Positions 21,112-32,042 of a stretch of DNA of 64,000 bases are shown here, in pieces; within the stretch, counting starts at the first letter, position 1; each line of letters starts with the position of its first letter. The position numbers were made by a program, and so were the translations under genes. This DNA comes from Evernia prunastri. Its lineage: Eukaryota; Ascomycota; Lecanoromycetes; Lecanorales; Parmeliaceae. The notes below the pieces were generated by a model. It was not told the origin of the DNA. It made no database searches and was given only the letters and a program-made list of their open reading frames with translations. The stretch lies in assembly GCA_003184365.1 (NCBI GenBank), contig NKYR01000028.1:62268-126267 (forward strand), in the 5' to 3' direction.

Positions 21112-23598
21112 TGTGTATCAGATGCTATCGCAACGACCCAAACGGCAAGTAGGGCGTTCAATACCTATAGTATTTCTGGCACGATGGAACACCAATATTT
21201 CTTTGCGCAGCAGCTTGAAGAACACTCGGCTCGGCGATCCTCGATCCTCGGGAACGCTACGCGTAGTATCTCGTAGAGTGGAGTCCTCACTTCAATCGTC
21301 AAAGAATTAAGAACAGCTGCACCCTGGAATCAGCGCAATGAGGAATTGACCGTGATGATACATGTCAAGACGTTACGAATAGAGAAGCGGCAGACACGCT
21401 GACGTTCTACATTTACCTACGCCGCTTATGAGTGAAAAAGCGGAGTTGAAAAATGCTGCTCTCCGCGGTTATCGGATAAGAGCAATGCCAAGAACGCTCA
21501 TGGGACGCATGCCAAGTTGCCAATGATTTCCACGCGGCTCTACCATTTGTCGCAGGCTTAAGAGCCGCTCAGGTGCGTCGCGTACATTGTCCGCGATTGT
21601 ACTCCTTATGGGGAAAGGGTAGCTCGGACCTGCTGTGTGTGGTTCGTTTCACTTGAGTGTCACACATCAAATCCAGCGAGGAGAAGCAGATGGATCACAG
21701 TACTGGCGCTTTGGAGGCATGGAGGTTGCGGACGAAGGGACTGAATGGTTGAGGGCACCAGTACCGACTACTCAGAGAACGCCTGGTGCGGTACTAAAAC
21801 CTCCTTCGTTGCAGATCCCGTTACAGGACCCGACGGATATAACGATGGCGGCAGTCGAAGCGAGATGGCGACATGGGAACTTAGGTATCGGAGACGTTAT
21901 GTTCAAAGGTCCGGACTCCTTCACCCTGTTGGCTATTGTGCAGGTAGCTAAGGTAGGCATAAACACCCCGTGACCCGGGTCGGCATGCTCTTGCAGCTTT
22001 ACGACTACTACCTCCAAGAGTCTCGGACTGAATCCTCCACGGCCGTAACGGGTCTAAGCTGCCATGAGCAGTGATGGTCGTAGATATGGACTTTTTTCAT
22101 ACTGTGTTCATCCTGTGAAGAGGCTAAGTAAGTCTAGGGTTGGCAAACATAATAAGCTGGCGATAGTACGAGAAAGAGTTATAAGAAGCCTTGCCTAGCG
22201 ATTCAGCGGATAAAAACTAAAACCACCGTTGTTGGTGGCACACGCAAAAGTAAATACTTCGAGTTTCGCCAGGCCCTGATGCCGCCGCACCTATGCTTAT
22301 AGCAATGTAACGGCGTTTCCGCCGGTATGTTTTGCTATATATGGTGTGGTTACGCTGACTGCCTCCCTCAATATAGTACCAGTAAAGACGCAGCGTCGGA
22401 ACGGAGACAAGCTGCATAAAGTACACAAAGTACAACAGAAGGGTACCCTGAGACTGCAGGTTAAAATGTGGGGTGCATACTCTTAGCGGAAAGCTTGGAA
22501 AAGGAGGGAACTTTCTTAAAGCAACGGATAGGCACTTGGACAGCAACCAATTTTTCGACGCCCAATGAGCTTTCAACAAGGCGTTTCCTTTTATTTGCGA
22601 AGGTAATAATCTCCTCATCTTGCCCAAAGCTGCAAAGCTGCAAAGCTGACCGGAAAGACTTGACGGTGGCGCTGGGTGTTGCTCTTACGGCCGAAGATTT
22701 AGCACGGAAGAAGTAGCAACCAATAGATGGGCCGCGGGCCGCAGGAGGAATAAAAATGTTAATAATGCGAAACAGCAACAAGTAGAATTAAATAATTATT
22801 TCTCCGCCTGTTAAATCTATGTAAGGTACGAACATAGTGAACTAGACTTCTAAAACAATCGTGCATCTAACTCCGTTGTTAAGATGCATTTATATAAAGC
22901 TCCGATTGAATCAAAGTCTCTCTCTCTCGGGATCTCTTTCCTCTTTCCTCTCTGCCTCTTTCTTTCATCTTTCCGCTCCGTCCCGAAAGCGACAAAGAAT
23001 GAGGACAAAAATGAGGATAAAATAATAAGACTAGACTCTTAAAGTACTGCCACCTCCTTAAATTACCTCATCATATCGCTTTTTATTTCTGACTGACTCC
23101 CTCCACACCCATCATTTCCATTATTCTAATTAACTTACTCTATTTATTGTTTTCCAACACCCTTTAGTCTCCCTCCGGACCTCCCCTTGGCTTAATGCTT
23201 TGTATCATAATTATTGGGTTATTGTTTGCACAACCAACTGTAAATATTGCCTTGCCGCAGAAAGGGTGCCACACAAGCATCCAATAAGAATAATCCTCCG
23301 CACCTTTCATCCGCTCCCACCATCTCTTCCGTCGTTTCAGACTCACGTAAAGGCAGAGGCAGTTGCCCTGGGTCAAGTTGCCCTCTCCTTCCTTCCTCTC
23401 CTTCCTTCCTCCCTGCACTCGTCTCCCTCAAAAGAAACTAGGTACCCTCCTACTGATCAACTCTCTTTATATACCTTTTCCACTCCTTTTGCATTCCGAC
23501 GTCACTCTCATGCCTGCCCTTGCTCCTTGCAAATCCTCTTCTTCTCCCTCGAGAAGATTCCTTTCCCTGTCATGATTTCATAACACACTCACACGGCG
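21112..23598. other. Intergenic between divergent SDR and acyltransferase genes; no gene seen
   Basis: About 2.5 kb shared upstream region of the SDR (minus) and the acyltransferase (plus). Open frames such as 21635-21973 have no motif and are matched by equally long frames on the other strand. AT-rich around 22790-22860 and pyrimidine-rich at 22915-22980 and 23300-23560, the latter a likely leader of the acyltransferase gene. Confidence 0.45.
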
Positions 23599-25254
23599 AT
23601 GAAGACGCTATTGCCATGGACCGTTGCTCCTGTATCTGCTGGTCAGAGAGATGTTCTTTGGGCCGAAGTAAGTGGATTCCTCTATGAATCGTCCTCGAAA
23701 GGAAGTCATACACTAATACACTGTTAGGGTCTTCGCGGCGCTGCTTCCCTACTTGTCGTTACCAGGTACGTTCTTTGGAGCTGGGATATTCCCTAGCAAC
23801 AGCATTTGAGCCTTCCGATATACTTGAACCTTCGCACCCCCGTCCTGTTGAGCCATCGCTGAGCCAGGAATCTCGTATAGTCACCTGTCTCGATCGTTTG
23901 CCTACACTCTCATTACGCCAGCTCAAGATAGCACCCATACAGGCTCGTTCATCCACCTGCCTTTACTACGTCTACCTGCCCAAGGCGCGCCATGGGTCTC
24001 CCTTTTCTTCATCTTGACAGGCTACGTCAACGCCATGAAGCCGATCAAGCAAGCACGGAATGGCCATGGTAGTCAAGCACTCTCGAGCCTGGCTTTCAGC
24101 GCGTTCAGAAGGACTGGCCGACTCGTTTTTCCTGCTACAATTGCTACAATGATAAGTTGGGTCTTATGCCAGTTGGGACTCTTTGAAATTGGCAGGACGT
24201 GTGAAGCTGTTTGGATTCGAGATACAAGTCCCAAGCCCGGACCCGGAGTCATTGGCTCCATCAGCCTTCTCTTCACGAACCTTTTCACAACATGGACCAC
24301 TGGTTTCAACGATTACGACAAAAACCAATGGACTTTCCCCTTCCTACTCAAAGGGTCGATGCTAGTTTTTATTACCTTACTCGCTACAATTCGTATACAC
24401 TCAAATTATCGCATACTAGTCTTTCTAGGCCTTTATGCGTTCAGTTGGGCGGGAGGAGACCGTAAGCGAGTCTGATCCTATTCAAATTGCACCTAGATCA
24501 ATCGTGTTGCCAAGGCTGACATACATCCTTTGATATAGCAATGCTTGGTATGAACATCTATTTCGGAGCTCTCCTTGCTGAACTCTCGAACCGGCTCCCA
24601 TCTCCCTTAGTTACACCCCAACGAAATCCATTCATACGAACTATGATTTGGATTGTGCTTCTCTTAGGGCTTCACGTCTCAGGCTATCCCGAGGTGTCTC
24701 CCGAATGGACCTCTTGGTCCCAGAATTTGGCACAGATTGGGAAACTCATCTTTCCAGGGAAGGACTACTGGCGTTACTGGACTTCCATCGGCGCTCAACT
24801 GATCAGTCTCGCCGTCGTGGTTTCACCCGGAATACAAGAGTTGTTATCACATCCTGCCTTGGTATGGTTAGGGAGTGTGAGTTTGCCACTTTATCTGATC
24901 CACGGACCCTTGGTCCGTAGCTTGCTTGCGTGGATGCTTTTCGGCTGGCAGAAGCCCGTCTCTTATCACAACGAGGATGATGACGGGAATCCAACGGATT
25001 CTTGGGAACGAAGATCATTCCCGGATGGCTGGGTCTTTTGCATTGTACTGCCGGTATTTTTGCTTATCTTGCTTTGGGCTTCGCATCTTTGGACTACCTG
25101 GGTTGAGCCTTGGTGCGCATCCATGACCAAACGCATAGAAGAGGTCATGTGTGGCACCGAAGCAGGAGAGAAGGGAGAATTGCCAAGGACTAACGGGTGT
25201 CTTCTTGAGAAGTTCGAGCGGCCAAGGAGTAACGGAATTTTGGATCAAGTATGA
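23599..25254 (+). CDS. Acyltransferase-3 family membrane protein
   Basis: Polytopic O-acyltransferase of the AT3 (OafA-like) family. Four exons: 23599-23667, 23728-23765, 23881-24461, 24539-25254, giving 467 residues. The opening WAEGLRGAASLLVVTSH spans two introns and matches the family's N-terminal G-L-RG-A-L-V-H motif with its essential His; PWVSLFFILTGYVNAMKP follows as the second family block, and about ten hydrophobic segments continue to FLLILLWASHLWTTWVEPW. SVSLPLYLIHGPL near the end is the usual last AT3 block. The 115-bp second intron was accepted because only its CTCGTATAG acceptor restores the SHLSRSF reading. Donor and acceptor substrates are unknown; O-acetylation of a glycan or secondary metabolite is inference. 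A short tail is hydrophilic. Confidence 0.85.
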
Positions 25255-25737
25255 AGTAGTGATCTGGTTATACCCTGGGAAAAGCGATAGATACAGAAAA
25301 AGGTGGTTATATATCAGGCATTATATCTTTATAACATGTTTGTAACCATAAAATGACATCGGATGAATGAGAGTGATCGGCCAGATTCTTGGAAAGTATA
25401 GCTTATGCGCTGGTCATTGAGCCTGGTTCGACCCTTAGACTTTCATCTCATGCTACAGGATCGTCCGATGAAAGTGTCGCAACACGTTTGCAGAGGGGCT
25501 GTAGGTTTGACGCCTGTGGTTCAATGGGACTCACTCATCCCTTTGCAGTAGTGTAGAGCACGTTTGGTGGTCCCTCGAATAGGATTTTACATTTTTCTGT
25601 CGAATGCGCTCTATGAAGCAGAAGACGTCTCTTCCCCCCGAATCCCCACTCCCCACTCCTCCACCACAGGCCCTGCCTTCGTCCTCTCCAACAGAGGCCC
25701 TCCCCTCGTCCTGTCCACCGCCACCCTCCCTCCCGAC
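25255..25737. other. Convergent intergenic region; nothing seen
   Basis: About 480 bp between the acyltransferase stop and the ATP18 stop. It must contain both transcript ends. No repeat or gene recognised. Confidence 0.5.
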
Positions 25738-26356
25738 TCAATGCTTGTCCCCCGGCTTCTGCGTCTTGGAGTTTGGATTCCGCGGGTCGTTCTTGAATTG
25801 GTCGGCTGTGAGAATGGGATGTCTCTGGTCAGTTTTTTTCTTTTTTGATTTTCTTTTTCTTTTCCTCGCTTTGCTATTTTTTTGGGGAGGGCGAGGGGGA
25901 GCGGGAAGGGTGTTTGGATTATGTACAGCACACAGGCTTGATTGATTGATTGATTGGTTGGTTGGTTGGGATTGAAGGAAGGGAGGAAGGGAGGGAGGAG
26001 ATGGTCGGTTCGCAAGGACTAGACAAGGACAGGACAAAGGACGTACTTTGAGCCAGGGTGTTCGCGGCCGAATTGATCCCGTACATCATTACCAGTCCTG
26101 TCGGGATTTTTATCAGTTTCTTGCTCTCTTTTTCGGTTCTTTTACCGTTCGAGTTTGGTTGGGGGGAGACGAGTGGGGGTTTGGGTGTTTGGAGGTTCGG
26201 ATTCGAAACGAAACGAAACGTACCGGCGATGAAGAACGGTGCCATTGGTTGCGCTGGGATGAGGAATGATCGTGTTAGCTCCTTTTTGTACCATCGGATG
26301 GATGGATGGGGGTGGGTACCGTAGAGACCGGAGAACTTTTTGCCCAGGAGCGACAT
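25738..26356 (-). CDS. ATP18: Mitochondrial F1Fo ATP synthase subunit J (i/j)
   Basis: Small inner-membrane subunit of ATP synthase. The 61-residue protein is split over four exons: 26356-26320, 26253-26224, 26097-26047, 25805-25738. It starts MSLLGKKF, the invariant opening of the family, followed by PMAPFFIAG and a single hydrophobic helix (LVMMYGINSAANTL), and ends with the diagnostic FKNDPRNPN block. Length agrees with the yeast protein (59 residues). The first donor was placed so that six residues separate KKF from PM, as in other fungi. The ORF-like stretch around it is mostly intron. Head-to-head with SPC19, 329 bp apart. Confidence 0.9.
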
Positions 26357-26685
26357 TTTTCGCTGCGGGGGTGTTTTTGGTTGTGTGTTGTGGTGGAGTG
26401 GAATTGAATGGAGGGTTGGGATCGGTGGTGGACCTTTGTAGTTGGCTTTGGGGGAGGGAGAGGGTCCTGATGTAGATGCGTCGGCTTGTCTCAAGAAGTT
26501 GACGGAGGTTTGGAGCTCAGAAAAGAAGATCCAACGCCGCTTTTAAGCGCCGTGTTTGCCGCGCCTAGAAACCTTCTGCCGTTTGTTCATTCACTCCAGG
26601 TAAACAAAGACAGCCACAGCGGCGGCGGCAGCGCTCGAGCGCTTTTGGAAGGGTTTCTATATCTGTCTATCTACCTACGTACAAG
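26357..26685. promoter_or_regulatory. Shared promoter region ATP18/SPC19
   Basis: The 329 bp between divergent start codons must hold both promoters. I see no distinct TATA or operator motif to single out. Confidence 0.4.
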
Positions 26686-27353
26686 ATGGCGAGTCCGCTG
26701 GCATCTTGTGTCTCGTCCCTGCGCTCGACGAATGCGCTTCTCTCCTCCAGCATTTCGATCCTCGACTCCGGCGTCAACGACTTCCCACGGCTGGCGAAGG
26801 TGCTACAGACCACGCGGGTGTGTTTTTCTTTCTTCTTTCTCGCGTTTTTTCCAATCTACATAGTCATTACCGCTCGATTAATCCCTCCCCCTTCTTCTCT
26901 CTTCCGCCCCATGGCCTTTCCCCGACCCAGCATGAACCCAACGCGCTAACCACCACCCCCCAGCATTTCGAACTCCTCCCCGAACCAACCCTCCACTCCG
27001 CCCAATCCGCCCTCCTCGCCTCCCTGACCCCCGAAGTCGCCTCCCTCCTCGCCCGGGTCGAATCCCACCTGGACAAGCTCGCCCGCCGCGAACAAGCCCT
27101 CATGGCGCGCTGCGAGTTGCTGGAAGGTCGCATCGGCGAACGGCGCGCGTCGTCGACGACGACGGGGGGCGGCGCGAGGGGCAGCGGTGGCGGTGCGGGT
27201 GCGGGTGCGAACGTGGGAGACGCGAGCAGGGAGGCGTTGCGGTTGAAGCAGCTCAGGGGGCAGAAGGAGCGGTTGGGGTCCGTGGTTGAGAGGTTGGTGT
27301 TGCAGGCGCAGCAGAGGGAGAGGCAGTTGCGGATGAGCGTCGCGGTTCAGTGA
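26686..27353 (+). CDS. SPC19: DASH complex subunit Spc19
   Basis: Component of the DASH/Dam1 ring that couples kinetochores to spindle microtubules. Two exons, 26686-26817 and 26964-27353, 173 residues. The N-terminal half has the family signature SSISILDSGVNDFPRLAKVL, then QTTR spliced directly to HFELLPEPTL, and AQSALLASLTPEV; a coiled coil with LARREQALMARCELLEGR follows. A Gly/Ala-rich linker (about residues 115-135) precedes a second short coiled coil (LKQLRGQKERL). The linker is GC-rich and probably variable. The 146-bp intron has a GTGTGT donor. Confidence 0.9.
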
Positions 27354-27990
27354 GATGAGGAAGGTGTGTGTTTGGGAGGGGAACTTGGCGGCTGCGGAGA
27401 AATGGCGGGGGGGTTTCGGGGGTGTTGGGGACCGCAGGCGCATGTGTCCTTGTTGCTTGTTTTAGGGTGGACAACAAAGATTTGAGTGGTCGCTGTTCGT
27501 TGGTTCGGAAAGGTGCATCACAGCCGTCATCTGTGGGTCTCTAGGCTATCTCGATCCCACGGGAAGCATACAATGGGAGAGGTATCTATCTGACCAGATC
27601 GACGTCGTGCATACGAGACTCTGAAGCCCGGAAGCCGTGGAACAGTATGGAGTCTTGGTCGAGGGCGTTGTTGCTTTCGTCTGCGTCCCTCGCGAACGTG
27701 CGCTACGAGATGGAAGCGGCGCAAGGGCAATGTTTTGCTGTTCAGAGATGGGTAGGCACCCTTTTGTGGTTGTGGAGGAATATGAATCTCAGTCTACGAT
27801 GTCATATGTGACATCCAGAGCACGCACTCTCGGGCTTAGTCAAACGTTACATCCATACGCCGTTCCGAAGACGTTCGGTTCGTGCTTGTATGAGATTGGG
27901 CTTGATCATATTGTTTGATGGATTTGATTCAGTTCTCCTATTTACAGTGTCGTTGTCGCAGCGAGCATGTAGACCCGCGCTATCCAGAGG
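27354..27990. other. Convergent intergenic region; nothing seen
   Basis: About 640 bp between the stops of SPC19 and the SPOUT methyltransferase gene. The open frame at 27637-27918 has no recognisable motif. Confidence 0.5.
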
Positions 27991-29216
27991 TCATCTCTTT
28001 CCCTTCTTCAGCACGACATCTCTCAATCCCATCAGCCCCAGCCAAACCGCCTCTTCTGTCCTGATTGTTCGGCTGCCTTGCCCTGGACACAGGTTCACCC
28101 AGTGGTCAAACAATGCTTCTGGACTCGTCACTCCCAAACCCTCCAGTTCCTTGTCTGCCTTGACAGCGACCTCCAATCCAGCAACGCCTCCGAAAACAAG
28201 CATTATGTGCGTAAACTCTGGAATGGGATGGTTCTTCGACTTCTTTGGACTATCCAGACTTGAAACAGGGACACCACGCTCCGACGTCCCAATTGTTAAA
28301 TCGTAGCCGCCGTCGAACGGACACTCGGTAAGGACACCGGAAAGGCAGGACGCCGAGCGAACACTGTACCCCCAGTAATAACCAGCCTCTTCTCGCGGGG
28401 CAGAAGGAACGACAGCTTCGGCCACTAGTTCGTTCCCTGGGATCTCCTCCGGCCTGTCTTCATCTTTGAACTTGACCGTCACGCGCGTTCCTGGTCCGAT
28501 TACAGCCGAGACGAAGATTCGTGTACTAAGGCCAGTCTCCACGTAGGTATGGCCGGGCGGCGTCCTCCATATCTTCCTCTCTTTCCTGTGCGGTATTTCG
28601 AGCTTGGTAACGCCTTCGCGGTACTGGCACCAATCCTGCTTGCGGAGGTGATGAGGCATGTCCAGACTCGGCAAGGATCCCGCCAGCCGTAAGTCTGGAT
28701 GGAGCGGAAACAGATCTTTTCGTAGATTCGGCGGTGTCTCTAGATAGGACAGAATGTGCGCCAAGAAGTGGTTGGGATCTGTGAATCCGGTGTATGAAGT
28801 GTTCCCCTTTCCACTTTCCTGAGCACTCGAGCTCTCGTTAGGAGTCTCGGGGTTCTGTGTTGCCGAACCATCATCGAACACGACCACTTCATCAACGCAG
28901 AAGACGGCAAGGGCACGGGCGATTTGACCTGCTAAGAGCGTTTGAAGTTCTGGCGTTTGTGCACTGTGATGGACTCGTGAGTGACTGCTTAGGCTGGATT
29001 GAGGGAGACTCACGGACTTTGCAATGATGCTTCCAGGCAGCGCAATGCTCAAGGTGTACTTTCGTCCTTCTTTGGCTTCGAAGACGGCGGTGGGCTTCGA
29101 TGTATCCACTTCATTCTCGACAACGGGCTGGTCGGAGCCACGCTTGCGTTTCTACTAGATCTTTAGCGAAGATTATTTGGATTTGGCATTGAAAAGGACC
29201 TGCACCTTTGATTCCA
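27991..29216 (-). CDS. SPOUT-family RNA methyltransferase (C9orf114/SPOUT1-like)
   Basis: Putative SAM-dependent RNA methyltransferase of the Methyltrn_RNA_3 family. Three exons: 29216-29205 (only four codons, MESK), 29151-29018, 28963-27991, total 372 residues. After a basic start (KKRKRGSDQ) come the YTLSIALPGSII strand, the AQTPELQTLLAGQIARALAVF helix, the PPHL-like block MPHHLRKQDWCQYREG, a barrel inserted in the knot (TRVTVKFKD, GYYWGYSVR) and the SAM-knot loops TIGTSERG and MLVFGGVAGLE. The second intron (28964-29017) uses a weak GTCCGT donor; it was chosen because it alone restores the expected ANAQTPEL junction. The intron is 54 bp with no stop, so retention would add 18 residues. Divergent from the SelK-like gene, 190 bp apart. 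Confidence 0.88.
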
Positions 29217-29406
29217 TGGCAATTGTGAGTATATCTTTTGCTCTACTGGTAATCTAAAAAAAAATCTCGAAAATCATGCTCAAACTTCGAAATATTTCAC
29301 CAGTGCTACCCTGCATTCGCGACAATCGACAACAGGAGTTCAGTCGTAACGTGGCACAATTTTGATTTCCAACCGAATACCAAATTACCCTTCATCTGAG
29401 GTCATT

Positions 29407-29855
29407 ATGTCTACGCCAGCTCGACCTTATCTCTCCAATGGCCAAGTGCTGCAAAGGTAAGCTTTAACAGACTTTAAAGCAAAAGTACTTGCTGAGCAGT
29501 AACAGCCCCCCGTTGTCCGCTCGTATTCGCAGCCTTGTTGATGATTCCTACGCATTCTTGGGTCTTTACGTGACTACCTTGTTCTCTGTATGTTGGAAAT
29601 GTCGTATTAACATTCGTGAATCCAACCTGATGGATTTCAAAGCTCGATGCCTACGCCGCTGCAGAACAATCGCCTTTCAATATCAGGAACAGAAACCGTT
29701 CAGCTGCCGGAGTGAGAGCTGGACCAAGATACGGCGGTAGTGGAGGCGGGGGAGGTGGAGGCGGGAATGGTGGCAGTGGGGGAGGAGGAGGGGGAGGAAG
29801 GAAAGTAGGGACCGTGGACGATATACGAGGCCCGGAGTGCAAGAGCTGTGGTTGA
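29407..29855 (+). CDS. SelK-like small ER membrane protein (Cys form)
   Basis: Small protein resembling the SelK/SelG family. Three exons: 29407-29456, 29500-29587 (or from 29506), 29643-29855, giving 116 or 114 residues. The N-terminus YLSNGQVLQ matches the YISNGQVL opening of selenoprotein K; a hydrophobic segment (YAFLGLYVTTLFS) follows; the C-terminal half is Gly- and Arg-rich and ends with DDIRGPECKSCG. Animal SelK has a selenocysteine near the C-terminus; here a CxxC pair stands at the end and the stop is an ordinary TGA after Gly. Family assignment rests on the opening motif, layout and length. The first intron is only 43 bp with the nearer acceptor or 49 bp with the second. Confidence 0.75.
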
Positions 29856-30401
29856 AAGGTGGGCAGAAGTCTCAGATTTCTGCTGTCTCGGGCGTTGGGA
29901 AAGTGGCGTTAGGGTGCCAAATCTGCTATGGGAGTCTGATTGAAACTCGTATTCTTGCAAAGACACGGAGCCTGGTCCATCAAAGAGACGCTACATGAAT
30001 TCCATGCGCTCGAAAGTGCAGCTCCCCCTCTAAAGTGATCTTCGTACTTTCAGATTTTTGCCCCTACATGGAACGATCGCTATTATGCAAACGTTACACT
30101 GCAAGCTGCACAGACACTTCTGCCTTCGGAGGCGCAAAGGCTGAACACTCTAGCAGCTTAAACCACGCAGCTGCTATACTGTTTGCTAGTACTTTTCCGT
30201 ACCCAGGTACGTCCAAGAGCGTCTGCAGCCAGTCCGGGAGTTGAATCGCAAATCGTGGACTTGTTGATCGCTTCCGTCGTGAATCTAGCTCACGGCTCTA
30301 TCAGAGTCCTTTTTTTCGAGCGCGATTTCGCTCGGCGTCAAGTTAGATGTATTAGAATGCTAGAGGCTCCTGCGATAGGACATAGAGGCGACGGCTTGCG
30401 A
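29856..30401. other. Convergent intergenic region; nothing seen
   Basis: About 550 bp between the stops of the SelK-like gene and POP7. No motif found. Confidence 0.5.
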
Positions 30402-31030
30402 TCACTTGAGAGTTATGGCAACTTCCACAAAGCTAGCCTTCCTCACCCGTGACTCTGGTAGCTCCTCCTCTTCATCCTCGGGCCCCACGGTCTCAGCTCC
30501 CCTTGGGATCTCTGCCTCCACAATATCATCAACAACACTGACGGTGCCAGTCCTCAAACGCACTCTGCAATCGTCTTGGCCCTGGAAGAACAGCGCTAAC
30601 CCTAGCACATTCTCAATGGCCCTGGTCGTAGCCTTCAAAACCACTTCCTCTGGTTCCTTGCCTGCTGAAATAGAGGTTCTTTCACCAAGCTTTCTGAGCT
30701 TCTGTTTGTCACTGCCTTTGCCGTCTACTAGGTCTATCTTGCCCATAGACCGTTTGTCAATCTCATCGAGCATCTTGCGGACCCGTTTGACGGCGGATAT
30801 GAATGGCGTTTTGGTTGACACGTAGATGACCTTCTTTTGGTCAGCACCAGCGTAGGGAGAAGGTATCGGTGGACGGAGAATGGGCCGCTTCTGGATTCGC
30901 GCATCTATATGTCTCTTGAGTCAGGGTTTCATTTTACAACATAGGTTAACCTACTCTTTGGCAAACGAGGCATTTTTGGGACATTGCTTTTGTCACCAGC
31001 CCCGGGTTTGCTAGCTGTTGTTGGGGCCAT
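30402..31030 (-). CDS. POP7: RNase P/MRP subunit Pop7 (Rpp20), Alba-like
   Basis: Protein subunit of nuclear RNase P and RNase MRP. Two exons, 31030-30955 and 30904-30402, 192 residues. The N-terminus has MPRLPKNARIQKRPIL, spliced within LPK-N, then PPIPSPYAGADQKKVIYVSTKTPFISAVKRVRKML, the Alba-like core that pairs with Pop6; a second strand-helix part is VLKATTRAIENVLGLALFF, and the last strands carry VRLRTGTVSVVDDIV. An acidic loop follows. All match the family. Its start codon is 175 bp from that of LIP2 on the opposite strand. Confidence 0.88.
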
Positions 31031-31205
31031 GATCACATCTTATGAATCTTATGACTTGAATTTTGGCGACGAGATTCGAAGAAAACCCAGAGATTCGGGA
31101 GCGCTTGGCGCGTTTCTGTCCCGCCGGCCGTGCGTTCATTTGATGATGTTCCTTTTGCAAGCTCCCACATCAAATCCGTAGCATCATCAGGTAGATGTTG
31201 GCTTG

Positions 31206-32042
31206 ATGAGGCTGCGACACCTTCACTTACCTGGTCTCACAACTTATCTACGGGCGTCAGCTCTACAAGACCACCTAGTTCGCCTGCATTTGGATCACAA
31301 AGCCTCCCAATCGAGGAATCCGGCTCCCGCTCCCGTCCTCCTCACCTTCCAGACCCCTCCCACATACACCTGCGGCCGGCGAGAGATCGGTGCGCTTTCG
31401 GCCGAGCAAAAAGCCCACCTCAGGGCTGATGGTAAAGCTGAATTCCACGAAGCGCTCCGTGGCGGGCAAACCACCTTCCATGGCCCCGGACAGGTGACGG
31501 CGTATCTCATCCTCTCGCTTCGAGAACATAATTTGAACGCCAGAACCCATGTTCGGCTCCTCGAGGACTCGGTGATAGGTACATGTGGGAAGTACTGGCT
31601 TAGGGCTTACACGACTGAAAACCCGGGAGTATGGATTGGATCCAGTCCGGATGAGCGCAAGCTCGCCAGTGTGGGAGTGCATCTGAGACGGCACATTGCA
31701 AGTCATGGGGTCGGCTTGAACGTCGCTGTCAAGCTCTGGTGGTTTGACCGAATTGTCGCTTGCGGACTGCCCGAGAAAAAGGCCACATCGATTCAGAAGG
31801 AATATGAGGCCTTGAAACCGGTCAAGGGACCAAATCCCAAGGTCCTTAGTCCACCAACAGTGCCTGGGGGGCGTCGAGCGATCCTCCAGTTCTACGACGT
31901 TCCTAGAGTGATTCGGCAAGTGGCCGATGATCTCGCCAATCAAGTGGCGATACGTCTGTCGGGTGTCGACCGCAGGGTAGAGCAGGTCACTGAAAACAGC
32001 TTGTGGCCGGGAGAAACCATTCTTAGATCGGCGGAGGACTGA
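31206..32042 (+). CDS. LIP2: Lipoyl(octanoyl) transferase (LipB/Lip2)
   Basis: Mitochondrial enzyme that moves octanoyl from acyl carrier protein to lipoyl domains, the first step of lipoate synthesis. Single exon of 278 residues from the ATG at 31206 (a TTG just before is not used). Motifs in order: GGQTTFHGPGQVTAYLILSL (binding RGGxxTxHGPGQ), then NPGVWIG, KLASVGVHLRRHIASHGV with the catalytic Lys, and NVAVKLWWFDRIVACGLP with the catalytic Cys in the usual I-V-CG position. The N-terminal 20 residues contain Arg, Leu and His without acidic residues, consistent with mitochondrial import. Divergent from POP7. Confidence 0.92.
   Translation: MRLRHLHLPGLTTYLRASALQDHLVRLHLDHKASQSRNPAPAPVLLTFQTPPTYTCGRREIGALSAEQKAHLRADGKAEFHEALRGGQTTFHGPGQVTAYLILSLREHNLNARTHVRLLEDSVIGTCGKYWLRAYTTENPGVWIGSSPDERKLASVGVHLRRHIASHGVGLNVAVKLWWFDRIVACGLPEKKATSIQKEYEALKPVKGPNPKVLSPPTVPGGRRAILQFYDVPRVIRQVADDLANQVAIRLSGVDRRVEQVTENSLWPGETILRSAED

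Noticed and set aside
21635..21973. 112-codon frame between SDR and acyltransferase
   Set aside because: No motif, and overlapped by similar frames on both strands.
29651..29842. Proline-rich minus-strand frame
   Set aside because: Shadow of the Gly-rich exon of the SelK-like gene.
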